Assembly: GCA_047632755.1 (NCBI GenBank)
Contig: JBLIDT010000004.1
Coordinates: forward strand, 119,134 to 183,133
Length of the DNA stretch: 64,000 bases
Direction of reading: 5' to 3'
Source of the DNA: JAKVAV01 sp047632755
GTDB taxonomy: Bacteria; Bacteroidota; Bacteroidia; Flavobacteriales_D; Cryomorphaceae
Made by a program: the position numbers and the translations under genes. Position 1 is the first letter of the stretch. Each line of letters begins with the position of its first letter. Below, in pieces: positions 36,703-45,400 of the stretch. The notes under the pieces were generated by a model that was given only the letters and a program-made list of their open reading frames with translations, was not told the origin of the DNA and made no database searches.

Positions 36703-37419
36703 TCAATTGTCATTTTCACCAAAAAGGTAAAAGTCTTGGGTTAATCGAATGTATTCTTCGCTGTATTGGTGCCTGCCGTATTTTTCGATTACCAATTCAC
36801 CTTGATCAAGGAGCTGAGCAGCTTTTTTAAATTCCCCTAATACCCTGTGCAATGGTTTCTCTAGGTTCGGTTTCACTTCTGTTCTTCTTTCCTCGAAGAA
36901 ACCAAATTTGGCCATGGCCGTCTTAAACGCACCATAGGTTTCAGTAGGGTAGATGACTGACATTTTGCCGTTTTCGGATAGGAGCGCAGTGGCTTGCGCC
37001 AAATGTTCAGGCCCAAGGGAATGGGTGTGTCGGGCTTCAGTTCGACCGCTATTTCCAGAGACTAAAGAATTAGCGAAGAAAGGGGGATTGGAAATGATCA
37101 GGTCAAACCTCCTATCAGTTTTGAAGTCTTGTAAATTGGTCTTTATTAATTTTAGCCTTTCGGAAAATGGGGAATTCTCAAAGTTGAATTCCGCATCTGA
37201 AGTGGCATCGGTGTTTGGTTCAATTGCCGTAATCCGGGCATTTGGAAATCTTTGTGCCAGCATCAACGCTACCAGCCCTGTCCCAGTTCCAATGTCAAGA
37301 ATCTCTTTGCATGTGTCGGTTCCTGCCCAAGCTCCAAGCAAAACGCCGTCTGTGCCAACTTTCATTGGAGCGTGGCTTTGCCGAATGGTAAACTGCTTAA
37401 AACGAAAGGGGCGGCTCAC
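36703..37419 (-). CDS. trmN6: tRNA1(Val) (adenine-37 N6)-methyltransferase
   Basis: 238 residues, Rossmann-fold methyltransferase. MKVGTDGVLLGAWA, then EILDIGTGTGLVALMLAQRF (SAM motif I) and LIISNPPFFANS (the NPPF motif of N6-adenine methyltransferases). It methylates A37 of tRNA1-Val. Starts 1 bp after rimM, so co-transcribed with rpsP-rimM. Confidence 0.9.
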   Translation of the reverse strand: MSRPFRFKQFTIRQSHAPMKVGTDGVLLGAWAGTDTCKEILDIGTGTGLVALMLAQRFPNARITAIEPNTDATSDAEFNFENSPFSERLKLIKTNLQDFKTDRRFDLIISNPPFFANSLVSGNSGRTEARHTHSLGPEHLAQATALLSENGKMSVIYPTETYGAFKTAMAKFGFFEERRTEVKPNLEKPLHRVLGEFKKAAQLLDQGELVIEKYGRHQYSEEYIRLTQDFYLFGENDN

Positions 37420-37420
37420 A

Positions 37421-37951
37421 CTATTTGTTCACATCAACCAGCCCGTCGGGCAAGTCTACTAGAATTTGCTTTCTGGCTTTATCGACTTTCTTCACAAAGA
37501 GGTCGTTGATGGGGATCAAGACTTCCGTTTTGCCATCATTAACTTCGAGGAGTGGGTTGTTGGAATAATCCAACACCTTCAGAACCTTTCCGAGTGCTCC
37601 GTGTGTCTCATCGATTACCTCCATGCCTTCCAAGTCGTGCATATAGTATTCATCTCCAGGTAAGGGAGGTAGATCAGAAATCGGGAGGTAGACTTGTTTT
37701 CCCGAAATGCGCACTGAATCATCTTTCGTTTCAACTCCTTCGAGTTTGATATCGGCGTATCCGTTTTCTTTCAAACGCATGGCGTCGATGAAGAATGGCG
37801 TCAACACACCGTTCATGTCTACCAATATTCTATCGAGATCTCGGTAGTTTTCGGGTTTGTCAACATCCAAGAAAAGAGATAACTCTCCTTTGAAGCCCTT
37901 GCTCTTGGCAATGTGACCCAAATTGAAACAGTCTTTATGAGATATAATCAT
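37421..37951 (-). CDS. rimM: Ribosome maturation factor RimM
   Basis: 176 residues from MIISHKDCFNLGHIAKSKGF; the longer in-frame start (38008) would read through the terminator hairpin. N-terminal RimM domain (about 1-85) and PRC-barrel (about 95-170; DLPPLPGDEYYMHDLEGMEV, IPINDLFVKKVD). It binds S19 and helps 30S assembly. The rpsP-rimM order is widely conserved. Confidence 0.93.
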   Translation of the reverse strand: MIISHKDCFNLGHIAKSKGFKGELSLFLDVDKPENYRDLDRILVDMNGVLTPFFIDAMRLKENGYADIKLEGVETKDDSVRISGKQVYLPISDLPPLPGDEYYMHDLEGMEVIDETHGALGKVLKVLDYSNNPLLEVNDGKTEVLIPINDLFVKKVDKARKQILVDLPDGLVDVNK

Positions 37952-37954
37952 AGG

Positions 37955-37991
37955 TATAAAAAAACCTTCGACAGTAGCTGCCGAAGGTTTT
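37955..37991 (-). terminator. Hairpin/terminator between rpsP and rimM
   Basis: Perfect 10-bp stem AAAACCTTCG (37961-37970) with CGAAGGTTTT (37982-37991). On the minus strand a T7 run follows. It sits between rpsP and the rimM start, so it may attenuate the downstream genes. Confidence 0.75.
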
Positions 37992-38015
37992 GAGATTGAA
38001 TGAATCAAAAAAGAA

Positions 38016-38789
38016 TTACTTCTTCTCTTCCTCTTTATTTTCTTCTTTAGCAGGAGCTTCTTCCTTCACTTCAGCTTTCGGCTCTTCAGCTTTAACTTCT
38101 TCTTTAGCGGGAGCTTCTTCCTTTACTTCAGCTTTCGGCTCTTCAGCTTTAACTTCTTCCTTAGCAGGAGCTTCTTCCTTTACTTCAGCTTTCGGCTCTT
38201 CTGCCTTAACTTCTTCAGCAGGAGCTGCAGGTGCCGCTTCTACTTCAGCAGCAGGTGCGTCTTCGGCAGGAGCTTCCGTTTGATCTACAGGAGTTTCAAT
38301 TGCTTCAACAACTTCTTCTGCAACAGGCTCAGGAGCATTTGCAGCAGCGATTGCGGCAGCACGTGTTTTGCTGATCTCAGCTTCGTTTGCAAGTCTTTCT
38401 TTTCTGGCAGTGTCAGTAGCAGTATCTAAGCCTTTTTGCTTGGCATCGATTTTTTCTTGCTTCTGTTCTAACCAAGCGTTAAAACGTTTTTCGGCTTCCT
38501 CCTCAGAGAATGCACCTTTTTTAACACCTCTCATGAGGTGATTTTTGTAAAGCACACCTTTGTACGACAAGATTGCTCTTGCAGTATCAGTTGGTTGTGC
38601 TCCGTTTACCAACCACTGCGCTGCAGTATCTACATCTACTTCGATAGTAGCTGGGTCGGTGTTGGGGTTGTAAAAACCAAGACGCTCAATGTATTTACCA
38701 TCTCGTGGTGAACGTGCATCGGCTGCTACGATGTGGAAGTAAGGTTGTCCTTTTCTTCCGTGACGTTGAAGTCTAATTTTAACTGGCAT
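38016..38789 (-). CDS. rpsP: 30S ribosomal protein S16 with long repetitive acidic tail
   Basis: 257 residues where typical S16 has 80-100. MPVKIRLQRHGRKGQPYFHI and the rest to about residue 90 are ordinary S16. Then comes a charged helical segment (about 90-150) and an Ala/Glu/Lys/Pro-rich tail (about 150-257) with a 19-residue unit (KAEEPKAEVKEEAPAKEEV) three times in tandem. Bacteroidota S16 often has a modest extension; three exact-looking repeats at DNA level are unusual. First gene of rpsP-rimM-trmN6. Confidence 0.94.
   Translation of the reverse strand: MPVKIRLQRHGRKGQPYFHIVAADARSPRDGKYIERLGFYNPNTDPATIEVDVDTAAQWLVNGAQPTDTARAILSYKGVLYKNHLMRGVKKGAFSEEEAEKRFNAWLEQKQEKIDAKQKGLDTATDTARKERLANEAEISKTRAAAIAAANAPEPVAEEVVEAIETPVDQTEAPAEDAPAAEVEAAPAAPAEEVKAEEPKAEVKEEAPAKEEVKAEEPKAEVKEEAPAKEEVKAEEPKAEVKEEAPAKEENKEEEKK
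38041..38215. repeat. 57-bp tandem repeat inside rpsP
   Basis: Three consecutive near-identical 57-bp units (AGGAGCTTCTTCCTTCACTT followed by CAGCTTTCGGCTCTTC and so on), each encoding 19 residues of the S16 tail, so changes in copy number stay in frame. Confidence 0.85.
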
Positions 38790-38958
38790 ATTTCATTAAA
38801 TATTGAGGTACGAAAACCTCTGTTATTAATTTTTTGGAGTGCAAATGTCTGCTTTTTATTTGAATACCTGAAAGAAAACGCAGGAATTTCACAGCGAAGA
38901 TGGCATTTATTTCATTTTCATTGGAGCTCTCAATTGAATCAGTCAAATTTACAGCCTT

Positions 38959-39603
38959 ATGACTCTAATAGAAAGCATTGTTGAATTGGTGAAGAACACC
39001 TTCGAAGGAGAAGGGACAGGACACGATTGGTATCACATTGATCGCGTTAGAAAGGTGGCGCTGCAGCTCGCCGAAAAAGAAGGAGCCAATTTGGAAATAG
39101 TCGAGCTAGCCGCCTTGCTTCACGACATCGCCGATCACAAATTTCACGATCACGACCTCACTGCTGGGCCGACGAAAGCAAGAGAACTTATTCTAGATCA
39201 CGGCGGAAACTCCCAATTGGCGGAGCGGGTGGCTCAAATCATTTCAGAAACGAGTTACAAGGGTGCAGGAGTGGAAACACCTGTGTCATCCATCGAATCG
39301 GCAGTGCTGCAAGATGCTGACAGGTTGGATGCCATCGGGGCCATCGGCATCGCGCGTACTTTTGCATACGGCGGTAGCAGAAATCAACCTATTTACGATC
39401 CTGACTTGAAGCCAGTCGCCCATCAGGATTTTGAGGCTTACGCCAAAACACGAACATCCACCATCAATCATTTCTACGAAAAGCTGCTGCTACTAAAGGA
39501 CAGGATAAATACAGATTCAGGTAAACGAATGGCCGAGGAACGACATGCATTTATGGAGTCGTTTTTGGATCAATTCTACTGTGAATGGGAGGGGAGGCGG
39601 TGA
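38959..39603 (+). CDS. HD-domain phosphohydrolase
   Basis: 214 residues. HDWYHIDRVRKVALQLAEKE carries the first histidine, LAALLHDIADHKFHDHD the His-Asp doublet, and LQDADRLDAIGAIGIAR the last aspartate: the HD metal site of the YedJ/YpgQ-type family, which hydrolyse phosphate esters or nucleotides. Substrate unknown, cytoplasmic. Divergent from rpsP, not in an operon. Confidence 0.85.
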   Translation: MTLIESIVELVKNTFEGEGTGHDWYHIDRVRKVALQLAEKEGANLEIVELAALLHDIADHKFHDHDLTAGPTKARELILDHGGNSQLAERVAQIISETSYKGAGVETPVSSIESAVLQDADRLDAIGAIGIARTFAYGGSRNQPIYDPDLKPVAHQDFEAYAKTRTSTINHFYEKLLLLKDRINTDSGKRMAEERHAFMESFLDQFYCEWEGRR

Positions 39604-39705
39604 TTTAAAGAATCTACACATTCAGGTGAAATCAGGTTTTTCGAATCTTCCTCCATAGATAAACTTGTCTTTTCATATCTTGCTATTCTTTATGAAACGA
39701 AAAAT

Positions 39706-41418
39706 TTGAAAATGATCAAAAGGGTATTCTCAATCAGTCTATTAGCCTTTATTCTTCCTTCATTCGCATTTTCCCAAACTGACATTGAACTCGTGTACCA
39801 AAGTCTATTGGGAGGCAATGGGTTTGAAGGAATTTTGGGTGTAGCCGAATTAGCTAATGATAGTATCATTGTTTACGGTGATGCGGAGTCCACAAATTTG
39901 GAAATGATCGGATCTTTTCAGGGGAATAACCAAGGTGGAAAGGATAGTTTTGTAGCAATTTTAGCTTCTGACGGCGTCCCGATCCTCACTAGTTATCTGG
40001 GCGGTTCTGGTGATGATATTGTCAATGATATTGCAATCTCATCCGATAGCGATATTTATTTGGTAGGCGGCACCGTCTCAGCTGACTTTCCTGTTTTTAA
40101 TAGCGATTCAGACGTTTTCGGGGGCAATCGCATGGGTTTTATTACCAAGATCAACTCGGATTTTGATGTAGAATATAGCCTTCTTGTCGGAGGCGAAGGG
40201 GTTGATGATATCTTTGCTATCGACATTGATGAAGCAGGAAACTTTTATGTCGTTGGAATCACAAGAAGTCCAGGCTTAGGTACGTCTGGTACCTTACAAC
40301 CTGAATTGGTCGACCCCGAAATTACGTCTGGTTTTGTCGCCAAGTATTCTCCCGATGGGGAAAAGCTCTGGTACACATACGTAGAAGGTTCGGACCTTTT
40401 GTTTCTGAGAGATGTAAAAATCCTACCCAACGAAGGATCGCTCATCACTTTTGGATATACCGTCGGTGAAATTCCAATGGAATCCACTGGTCATCAACCT
40501 GAATTTGGAGGTGGTCAAGACTGTATTTTATTTTCGTTTGACAGCGAAATGGGAACGCTCAATTGGTTTACCTATTATGGTGGAGAGAGCGAAGAATTTG
40601 CCTCTAGCATTGCTATCGATGAAGAGGAGAATGTTTATATTTCTGGTGATACTGGTTCAAACGAGAACATTTCCAGTTTTGGGAGTTTTCAAGAAATTCA
40701 TAATGGCTTCGGAGATTATTTTGTAGCAAAATTCTCTTCTTCTGGTGAACGAGCTTGGGGAACTTACTTTGGAGCATCTTCGATCGAGTCTCGAACTAAG
40801 TTGAGCCGCGTACAAAATGGAGAGTTTTACATGACGGGTAGAACCATGTCTGAAACGGGTTTGACTCTAGGAACTCCTATTTTGGAAAGTGTTGACATAC
40901 CCATGTTTGCTTCAGCAAGTTGTTTGGCAAAATTTTCCACTGATGGTGATTTAATTTGGTCAACCTACGCTCCTGAATCCTATCCTTGCGGATTTTTCTA
41001 TGAATCTATTTTAATTGACACCAAGTTGTACATTGCAGGTGCTTTCGGAGAAAACAGCAATCCCGAGTGTTTCGGATTGACGCCTGATGCTTATCAGACT
41101 GTCCACGGCGGCGGTTTCAGGGATTTCGGGATTTTCATCTACGAAGAGAATTCCCTCTCCACCTCATTCCCCCATGCCGAACCGCTCTCGATTTATCCCA
41201 ATCCTGCCCAAGATCATGTCACCATAGAAGCCTCGAATCTCCTCTGGGCTGGAATGGATCTCACCGTGACCGATATTTCGGGAAGGATGGTAGATCGCAT
41301 TGCACGTTTTCAATCGGGAAATACCTATTCGACGGGTCATCTAAGCGATGGCGTTTATATCCTCACCGGGCAAATTGGTGAACGGATGTTTCGGCAGAAA
41401 TTGGTGGTGCAACGGTGA
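39706..41418 (+). CDS. T9SS-secreted beta-propeller (SBBP-like repeat) protein
   Basis: 570 residues. Signal peptide (1-23, ending FAFSQ). The body repeats a beta-propeller-like unit (YLGGSGDDIVNDIAISSDSD, LLVGGEGVDDIFAIDIDEAG, YYGGESEEFASSIAIDEEEN), as in SBBP repeat proteins. The last ~80 residues are a type A sorting domain (LSIYPNPAQDHVTIEAS, ending KLVVQR). It is likely displayed or released at the cell surface; role unknown. The right-hand REP element starts at its stop codon. Confidence 0.8.
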   Translation: MKMIKRVFSISLLAFILPSFAFSQTDIELVYQSLLGGNGFEGILGVAELANDSIIVYGDAESTNLEMIGSFQGNNQGGKDSFVAILASDGVPILTSYLGGSGDDIVNDIAISSDSDIYLVGGTVSADFPVFNSDSDVFGGNRMGFITKINSDFDVEYSLLVGGEGVDDIFAIDIDEAGNFYVVGITRSPGLGTSGTLQPELVDPEITSGFVAKYSPDGEKLWYTYVEGSDLLFLRDVKILPNEGSLITFGYTVGEIPMESTGHQPEFGGGQDCILFSFDSEMGTLNWFTYYGGESEEFASSIAIDEEENVYISGDTGSNENISSFGSFQEIHNGFGDYFVAKFSSSGERAWGTYFGASSIESRTKLSRVQNGEFYMTGRTMSETGLTLGTPILESVDIPMFASASCLAKFSTDGDLIWSTYAPESYPCGFFYESILIDTKLYIAGAFGENSNPECFGLTPDAYQTVHGGGFRDFGIFIYEENSLSTSFPHAEPLSIYPNPAQDHVTIEASNLLWAGMDLTVTDISGRMVDRIARFQSGNTYSTGHLSDGVYILTGQIGERMFRQKLVVQR

Positions 41419-41420
41419 TG

Positions 41421-41623
41421 TTATGTCGCCCCTCGGGGGCTGAATAGTAAAATGTTTGCATCAGCACAGGGTGCAACCCTGTGCTGACCGATATCGCCCT
41501 TTCAGGGCTTTCATTGGTCGTGGCAACTAGACCAGTCCCAACGGAACGACATCGATGAGCGATGGGTGAAACCCGTCGCGTTAAGGTTGATTCAACCGCA
41601 AAAGCCCCAGAGGGGCGACATCT
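41421..41623. repeat. REP-like palindromic element, left of the RAYT gene
   Basis: Ends are inverted (GTCGCCCCTCGGGGGCT at the start, AGCCCCAGAGGGGCGACAT at the end). Inside are AGCACAGGGT-GCA-ACCCTGTGCT, a GCCCTTTCAGGGC hairpin and a decayed GATGGGTGAAACCCGTC hairpin. It matches 42155-42363 in the same orientation and order. Confidence 0.8.
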
Positions 41624-41700
41624 CCATAAGTAGATTTCATTTTCACACGATCGATTATCAAAAGAATTCATAATTTCAATGTGACCAAAATATCCATTCC

Positions 41701-42153
41701 ATGGGACAATCATTAGTGAAAAATTACCTCCACATCGTTTTCAGTACGAAGCACAGACAACCCTTGATCGATGCCCACATCGAAATCGAATTGCATCATT
41801 ACCTCGGCGGGATTTGTAAAAATCTGGAGTGTCAGCCCTTAATAGTAGGCGGCTATACCGATCACGTGCACATTCTCTGCATGTTGTCAAAAAAGATTGC
41901 GCTGGTTTCTTTTATGCGGGAACTAAAGGCCAACTCTTCCAAATGGATGAAAACAAACGGGGAGCGGTACAAAGATTTTTTTTGGCAGGACGGCTACGGA
42001 GCTTTTTCTGTCAACCCTCACGAAACGGAGACGGTAAAGAATTATATTTCAAATCAACATGAACACCATGAAAAGGTAGGTTTCAAAAATGAGTGCCGTG
42101 GTTTTTTGAAAAAGTATGATGTGGAGTACGATGAGAAATATGTTTGGGATTGA
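41701..42153 (+). CDS. REP-associated tyrosine transposase (IS200/IS605-like, Y1)
   Basis: 150 residues. GGYTDHVHILCML contains the HUH motif (HVH) and VKNYISNQHEHH the catalytic tyrosine of Y1 transposases; IVFSTKHRQPLI is the usual start. The enzyme nicks single-stranded DNA at REP hairpins. Full-length with no stop, so possibly active. It lies between the two REP copies and upstream of dnaE. Confidence 0.85.
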   Translation: MGQSLVKNYLHIVFSTKHRQPLIDAHIEIELHHYLGGICKNLECQPLIVGGYTDHVHILCMLSKKIALVSFMRELKANSSKWMKTNGERYKDFFWQDGYGAFSVNPHETETVKNYISNQHEHHEKVGFKNECRGFLKKYDVEYDEKYVWD

Positions 42154-42154
42154 A

Positions 42155-42363
42155 TGATGTCGCCCCTCCGGGGCTATAAACGATTATTCGAACCTCAGCA
42201 CAGGGTGCAACCCTGTGCTCGCAGATATCGCCCTTTCAGGGCTAAAATACGGAGAGGTTAAACTTAGATCAGTCCCAACGGGACGGCATCCATCAACGAT
42301 GGGTGAAGCCCATCGTTGATGGATGCGATCTGAACCATCAAAGCCCCGAAGGGGCGACATCCT
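42155..42363. repeat. REP-like palindromic element, right of the RAYT gene
   Basis: Terminal inverted repeats GATGTCGCCCCTCCGGGGCT and AGCCCCGAAGGGGCGACATC. Perfect inner hairpins: AGCACAGGGT/ACCCTGTGCT and CATCAACGATGGG/CCCATCGTTGATG. Matches 41421-41623. Confidence 0.85.
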
Positions 42364-42470
42364 CTAATAGCATATATCACTAAAAGCCATTCCTGAAATT
42401 TCCCATACGGCAAGGACGAAACAGTTTTCAATTCTTATCAACAGGAGATCAAAATCGGGACGGGATTCGG

Positions 42471-42478
42471 TATTTTTG
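42471..42478 (+). promoter_or_regulatory. Candidate -7 box of dnaE
   Basis: TATTTTTG fits TAnnTTTG, 20 bp before the ATG at 42499; no clear -33 TTG. It overlaps the GTG at 42478, which argues against that codon as start. Confidence 0.4.
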
Positions 42479-42498
42479 TGTCAAACACTACCCCACCC

Positions 42499-45400
42499 AT
42501 GTTTCTGATTTTTGATACCGAGACCACTGGTCTTCCCAATAATTACAAGGCACCCGTAACCGATAGCGAGAATTGGCCACGCCTCGTCCAGATTGCTTGG
42601 CAGCTGCACGACGAGACGGGTAGATTGATCTCGGCGGAGAACTTGACGGTAAAGCCCGAAGGTTTTACGATTCCTTACAATTCGGTTAAAATTCACGGGA
42701 TCACCACTGAACGGGCTTTGGAAGTGGGGCTTCCTCTTACCGAAGTGCTGGCCAGATTTGAAGAGGCTCGGGCCAAAGCCAAATATGTGGCGGGTCACAA
42801 TGTTGAATTTGACGTCAATGTCATTGGCGCCGAATTTTTTCGTGTGGGATTGCCTCATACAGTGGTTGAGGCTCCTCAACTTGATACCAAAAATCTCTCG
42901 ACGGAGTATTGTGCCATTCCTGGAGGAAGAGGTGGGAAGTTCAAGTGGCCCACATTGACCGAGCTTCACCATAAGTTATTCGGTGTAGGCTTCGAAGATG
43001 CCCACGATGCCGCTTATGATGTAGACGCAACGGCGAGGTGTTTTTTCGCACTGATTGAGCGGAATGTCTTTGCGGTTGAAGAGGTAACCAATCCAGCTGA
43101 CATCAGCTACGAGGCGCCTAAATTGGCGGAAGCCAATTTTAAGAAAGCGCCCGAGATGGCGCCCGAAACAGCCACTGATCTCAAGCAATCCAAGAAAGCG
43201 GATATCGGTGAGATGGAAGACATGGTCTTCGCTCACCTTCATTGCCACACGCAATTTTCCATACTCCAATCTACCTCAACGGTAGGAAGCTTGGTCGCCA
43301 AAGCCAAAGAATTTGGCATGCCCGCAGTGGGAATGACTGATCACGGAAACATGATGGCTGCCTTCCATTTTGTGCGGGAAGCATTGGCAAATGATGTAAC
43401 TCCGATTGTTGGGTGCGAATTCAACCTGAGTGCCGATCTCGCCGACAAAACCAAAAAAGACAACGGATACCAAACGGTTCTCGTTGCCAAGAATAAGGCC
43501 GGCTATCATAATTTGGCTAAGCTTTCTTCGATCTCTTTCACCCAAGGTTTTTACTATGTTCCCCGCATCGATCGCAAGACGCTTATCGAGCTGAAAGGAG
43601 ACCTTATTGCCACTACCGGTGGGCTTTGGGGCGAGGTGCCTTTTCTCATTCTCAACGTTGGTGAAAGTCAAGCTGAGGAAGCATTCGTTTGGTGGAAGGA
43701 AAATTTCGGTGAGGATTTTTACATCGAGCTAAACCGCCACGGAATTCCCGAAGAGGACATCGTAAACGAAACGCTCATCAAGTTTGGTGAGAAATACGGT
43801 GTGAAGGTTATTGCTGCCAACAATACCTATTACACAGATAAGAGCGACTCCAGAACACACGATATTCTTCTCTGTGTTCGCGATGCGGAATCGGTAAACA
43901 AACCAAAGAAATACATTGGGAAACGCGGACGCGAGTACCGTTACGGTTTCCCGAATGACGAATTCTATTTCAAGTCGGCGGATGAGATGAAAAAGCTCTT
44001 TGCCGATAAGCCTGAAGCTATTGAGAACCTTCAAGAGCTCTTAGCGAAATTCGAGCGATATGAATTGGCGAGTGAAGTGCTGCTGCCGAAATTCGATATA
44101 CCTGAGGAATTTCTCGATGCGAAGGATGTTGAAGACGGTGGTAAAAGAGGGGAGAACGCCTATTTGCGCCATCTCACCTTAGAAGGTGCCAAGCATCGCT
44201 ATGCCGAGATTACCCCCGAAATTCAAGAACGACTTGACTTTGAATTAAAAACCATCGAGAACACCGGCTATCCCGGTTACTTCTTGATTGTTCAAGATTT
44301 TTGCCAAGAAGCCCGCGATCAGGGCGTTTCTGTAGGCCCAGGTCGTGGTTCGGCCGCGGGTTCGGTGGTGGCTTATTGCACCAAGATCACCAATGTAGAT
44401 CCCATCAAGTACGATCTGCTTTTTGAGCGTTTCCTCAATCCAGACCGTGTGTCCCTTCCCGATATTGATATCGACTTTGATGACGAAGGCCGCCAGAAAG
44501 TGATCGATTATGTGATCCAAAAATACGGTTCGAATCAGGTAGCTCAAATCATTACTTACGGAACGATGGCGGCCAAGTCGTCGGTGCGCGATGCTGGTCG
44601 GGTGATGGAACTGTCCCTTTCCGATACCGATCGAATTGCCAAGCTTATTCCCAACGAGAAGCTGAAGAAGCTTTTTAAGATGGACGACAAGACCATCAAA
44701 GAAAATTTCCGCGACGATGAGGTGGTTGGGATTAACGAACTTTTGGCTTTAGCCAAAGGAAAAGGGTTGGAGTCTGATGTGGTAAACCAAGCCCATTCCA
44801 TGGAGGGTTCCGTTCGGAACACGGGAATTCACGCTTGCGGTGTCATCATTACTCCCGACGACATTACCAAATTTGTCCCAGTGGCGCTCGCCAAGGACAG
44901 TAACATGTGGTGCACACAGTTCGACAACTCAGTGGTAGAAGAAGCGGGTCTGCTCAAGATGGACTTCCTCGGGCTGAAAACGCTAACCCTTATTAAGGAT
45001 GCTGTGGTCATTGTTAAGGAGCGTTATGGCACTGAGATCGATCCCGACGAAATTCCGCTTGACGATCCAAAGACTTACGAGCTTTTCCAGCGCGGTGATA
45101 CGGTAGGGGTATTCCAATACGAATCGCCTGGGATGCAGGCCCATATGAAGGATCTGAAGCCCACGACCTTTGATGACCTCATTGCCATGAATGCCCTCTA
45201 CCGTCCGGGGCCGATGGAATACATTCCCAGCTTCATTCGGCGAAAGCACGGAGAAGAGGATATTTCTTACGACCTACCCGACTGTGAGGATCTCCTAAAA
45301 AGCACTTACGGAATCACCGTCTACCAAGAGCAGGTGATGTTGCTTTCGCAAAAGCTCGCCGATTTCACCAAAGGTGAGGCCGATGTTTTGCGAAAGGCAA

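Larger units (their letters stand above)
41421..42363 (+). mobile_element. RAYT/REP unit (Y1 transposase between two REP-like elements)
   Basis: A Y1 transposase gene with a ~205-bp palindromic element on each side, in direct orientation. This is the usual arrangement of REP-associated tyrosine transposases and their REP sequences. Left copy more decayed than the right copy in its second hairpin. Confidence 0.75.

Noticed and set aside
38041..38215. Possible CRISPR-like array
   Set aside because: The units are directly adjacent, in frame and coding; there are no spacers. No CRISPR array was seen anywhere in the window.
37990..38283. Plus-strand frame rich in Ser/Ala/Phe repeats
   Set aside because: It is the antisense of the tandem repeat in rpsP; the repeat explains its open frame.
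41363..41713. 116-codon minus-strand frame across the left REP element
   Set aside because: Covers the palindromic repeat and the end of a T9SS gene; no family features.
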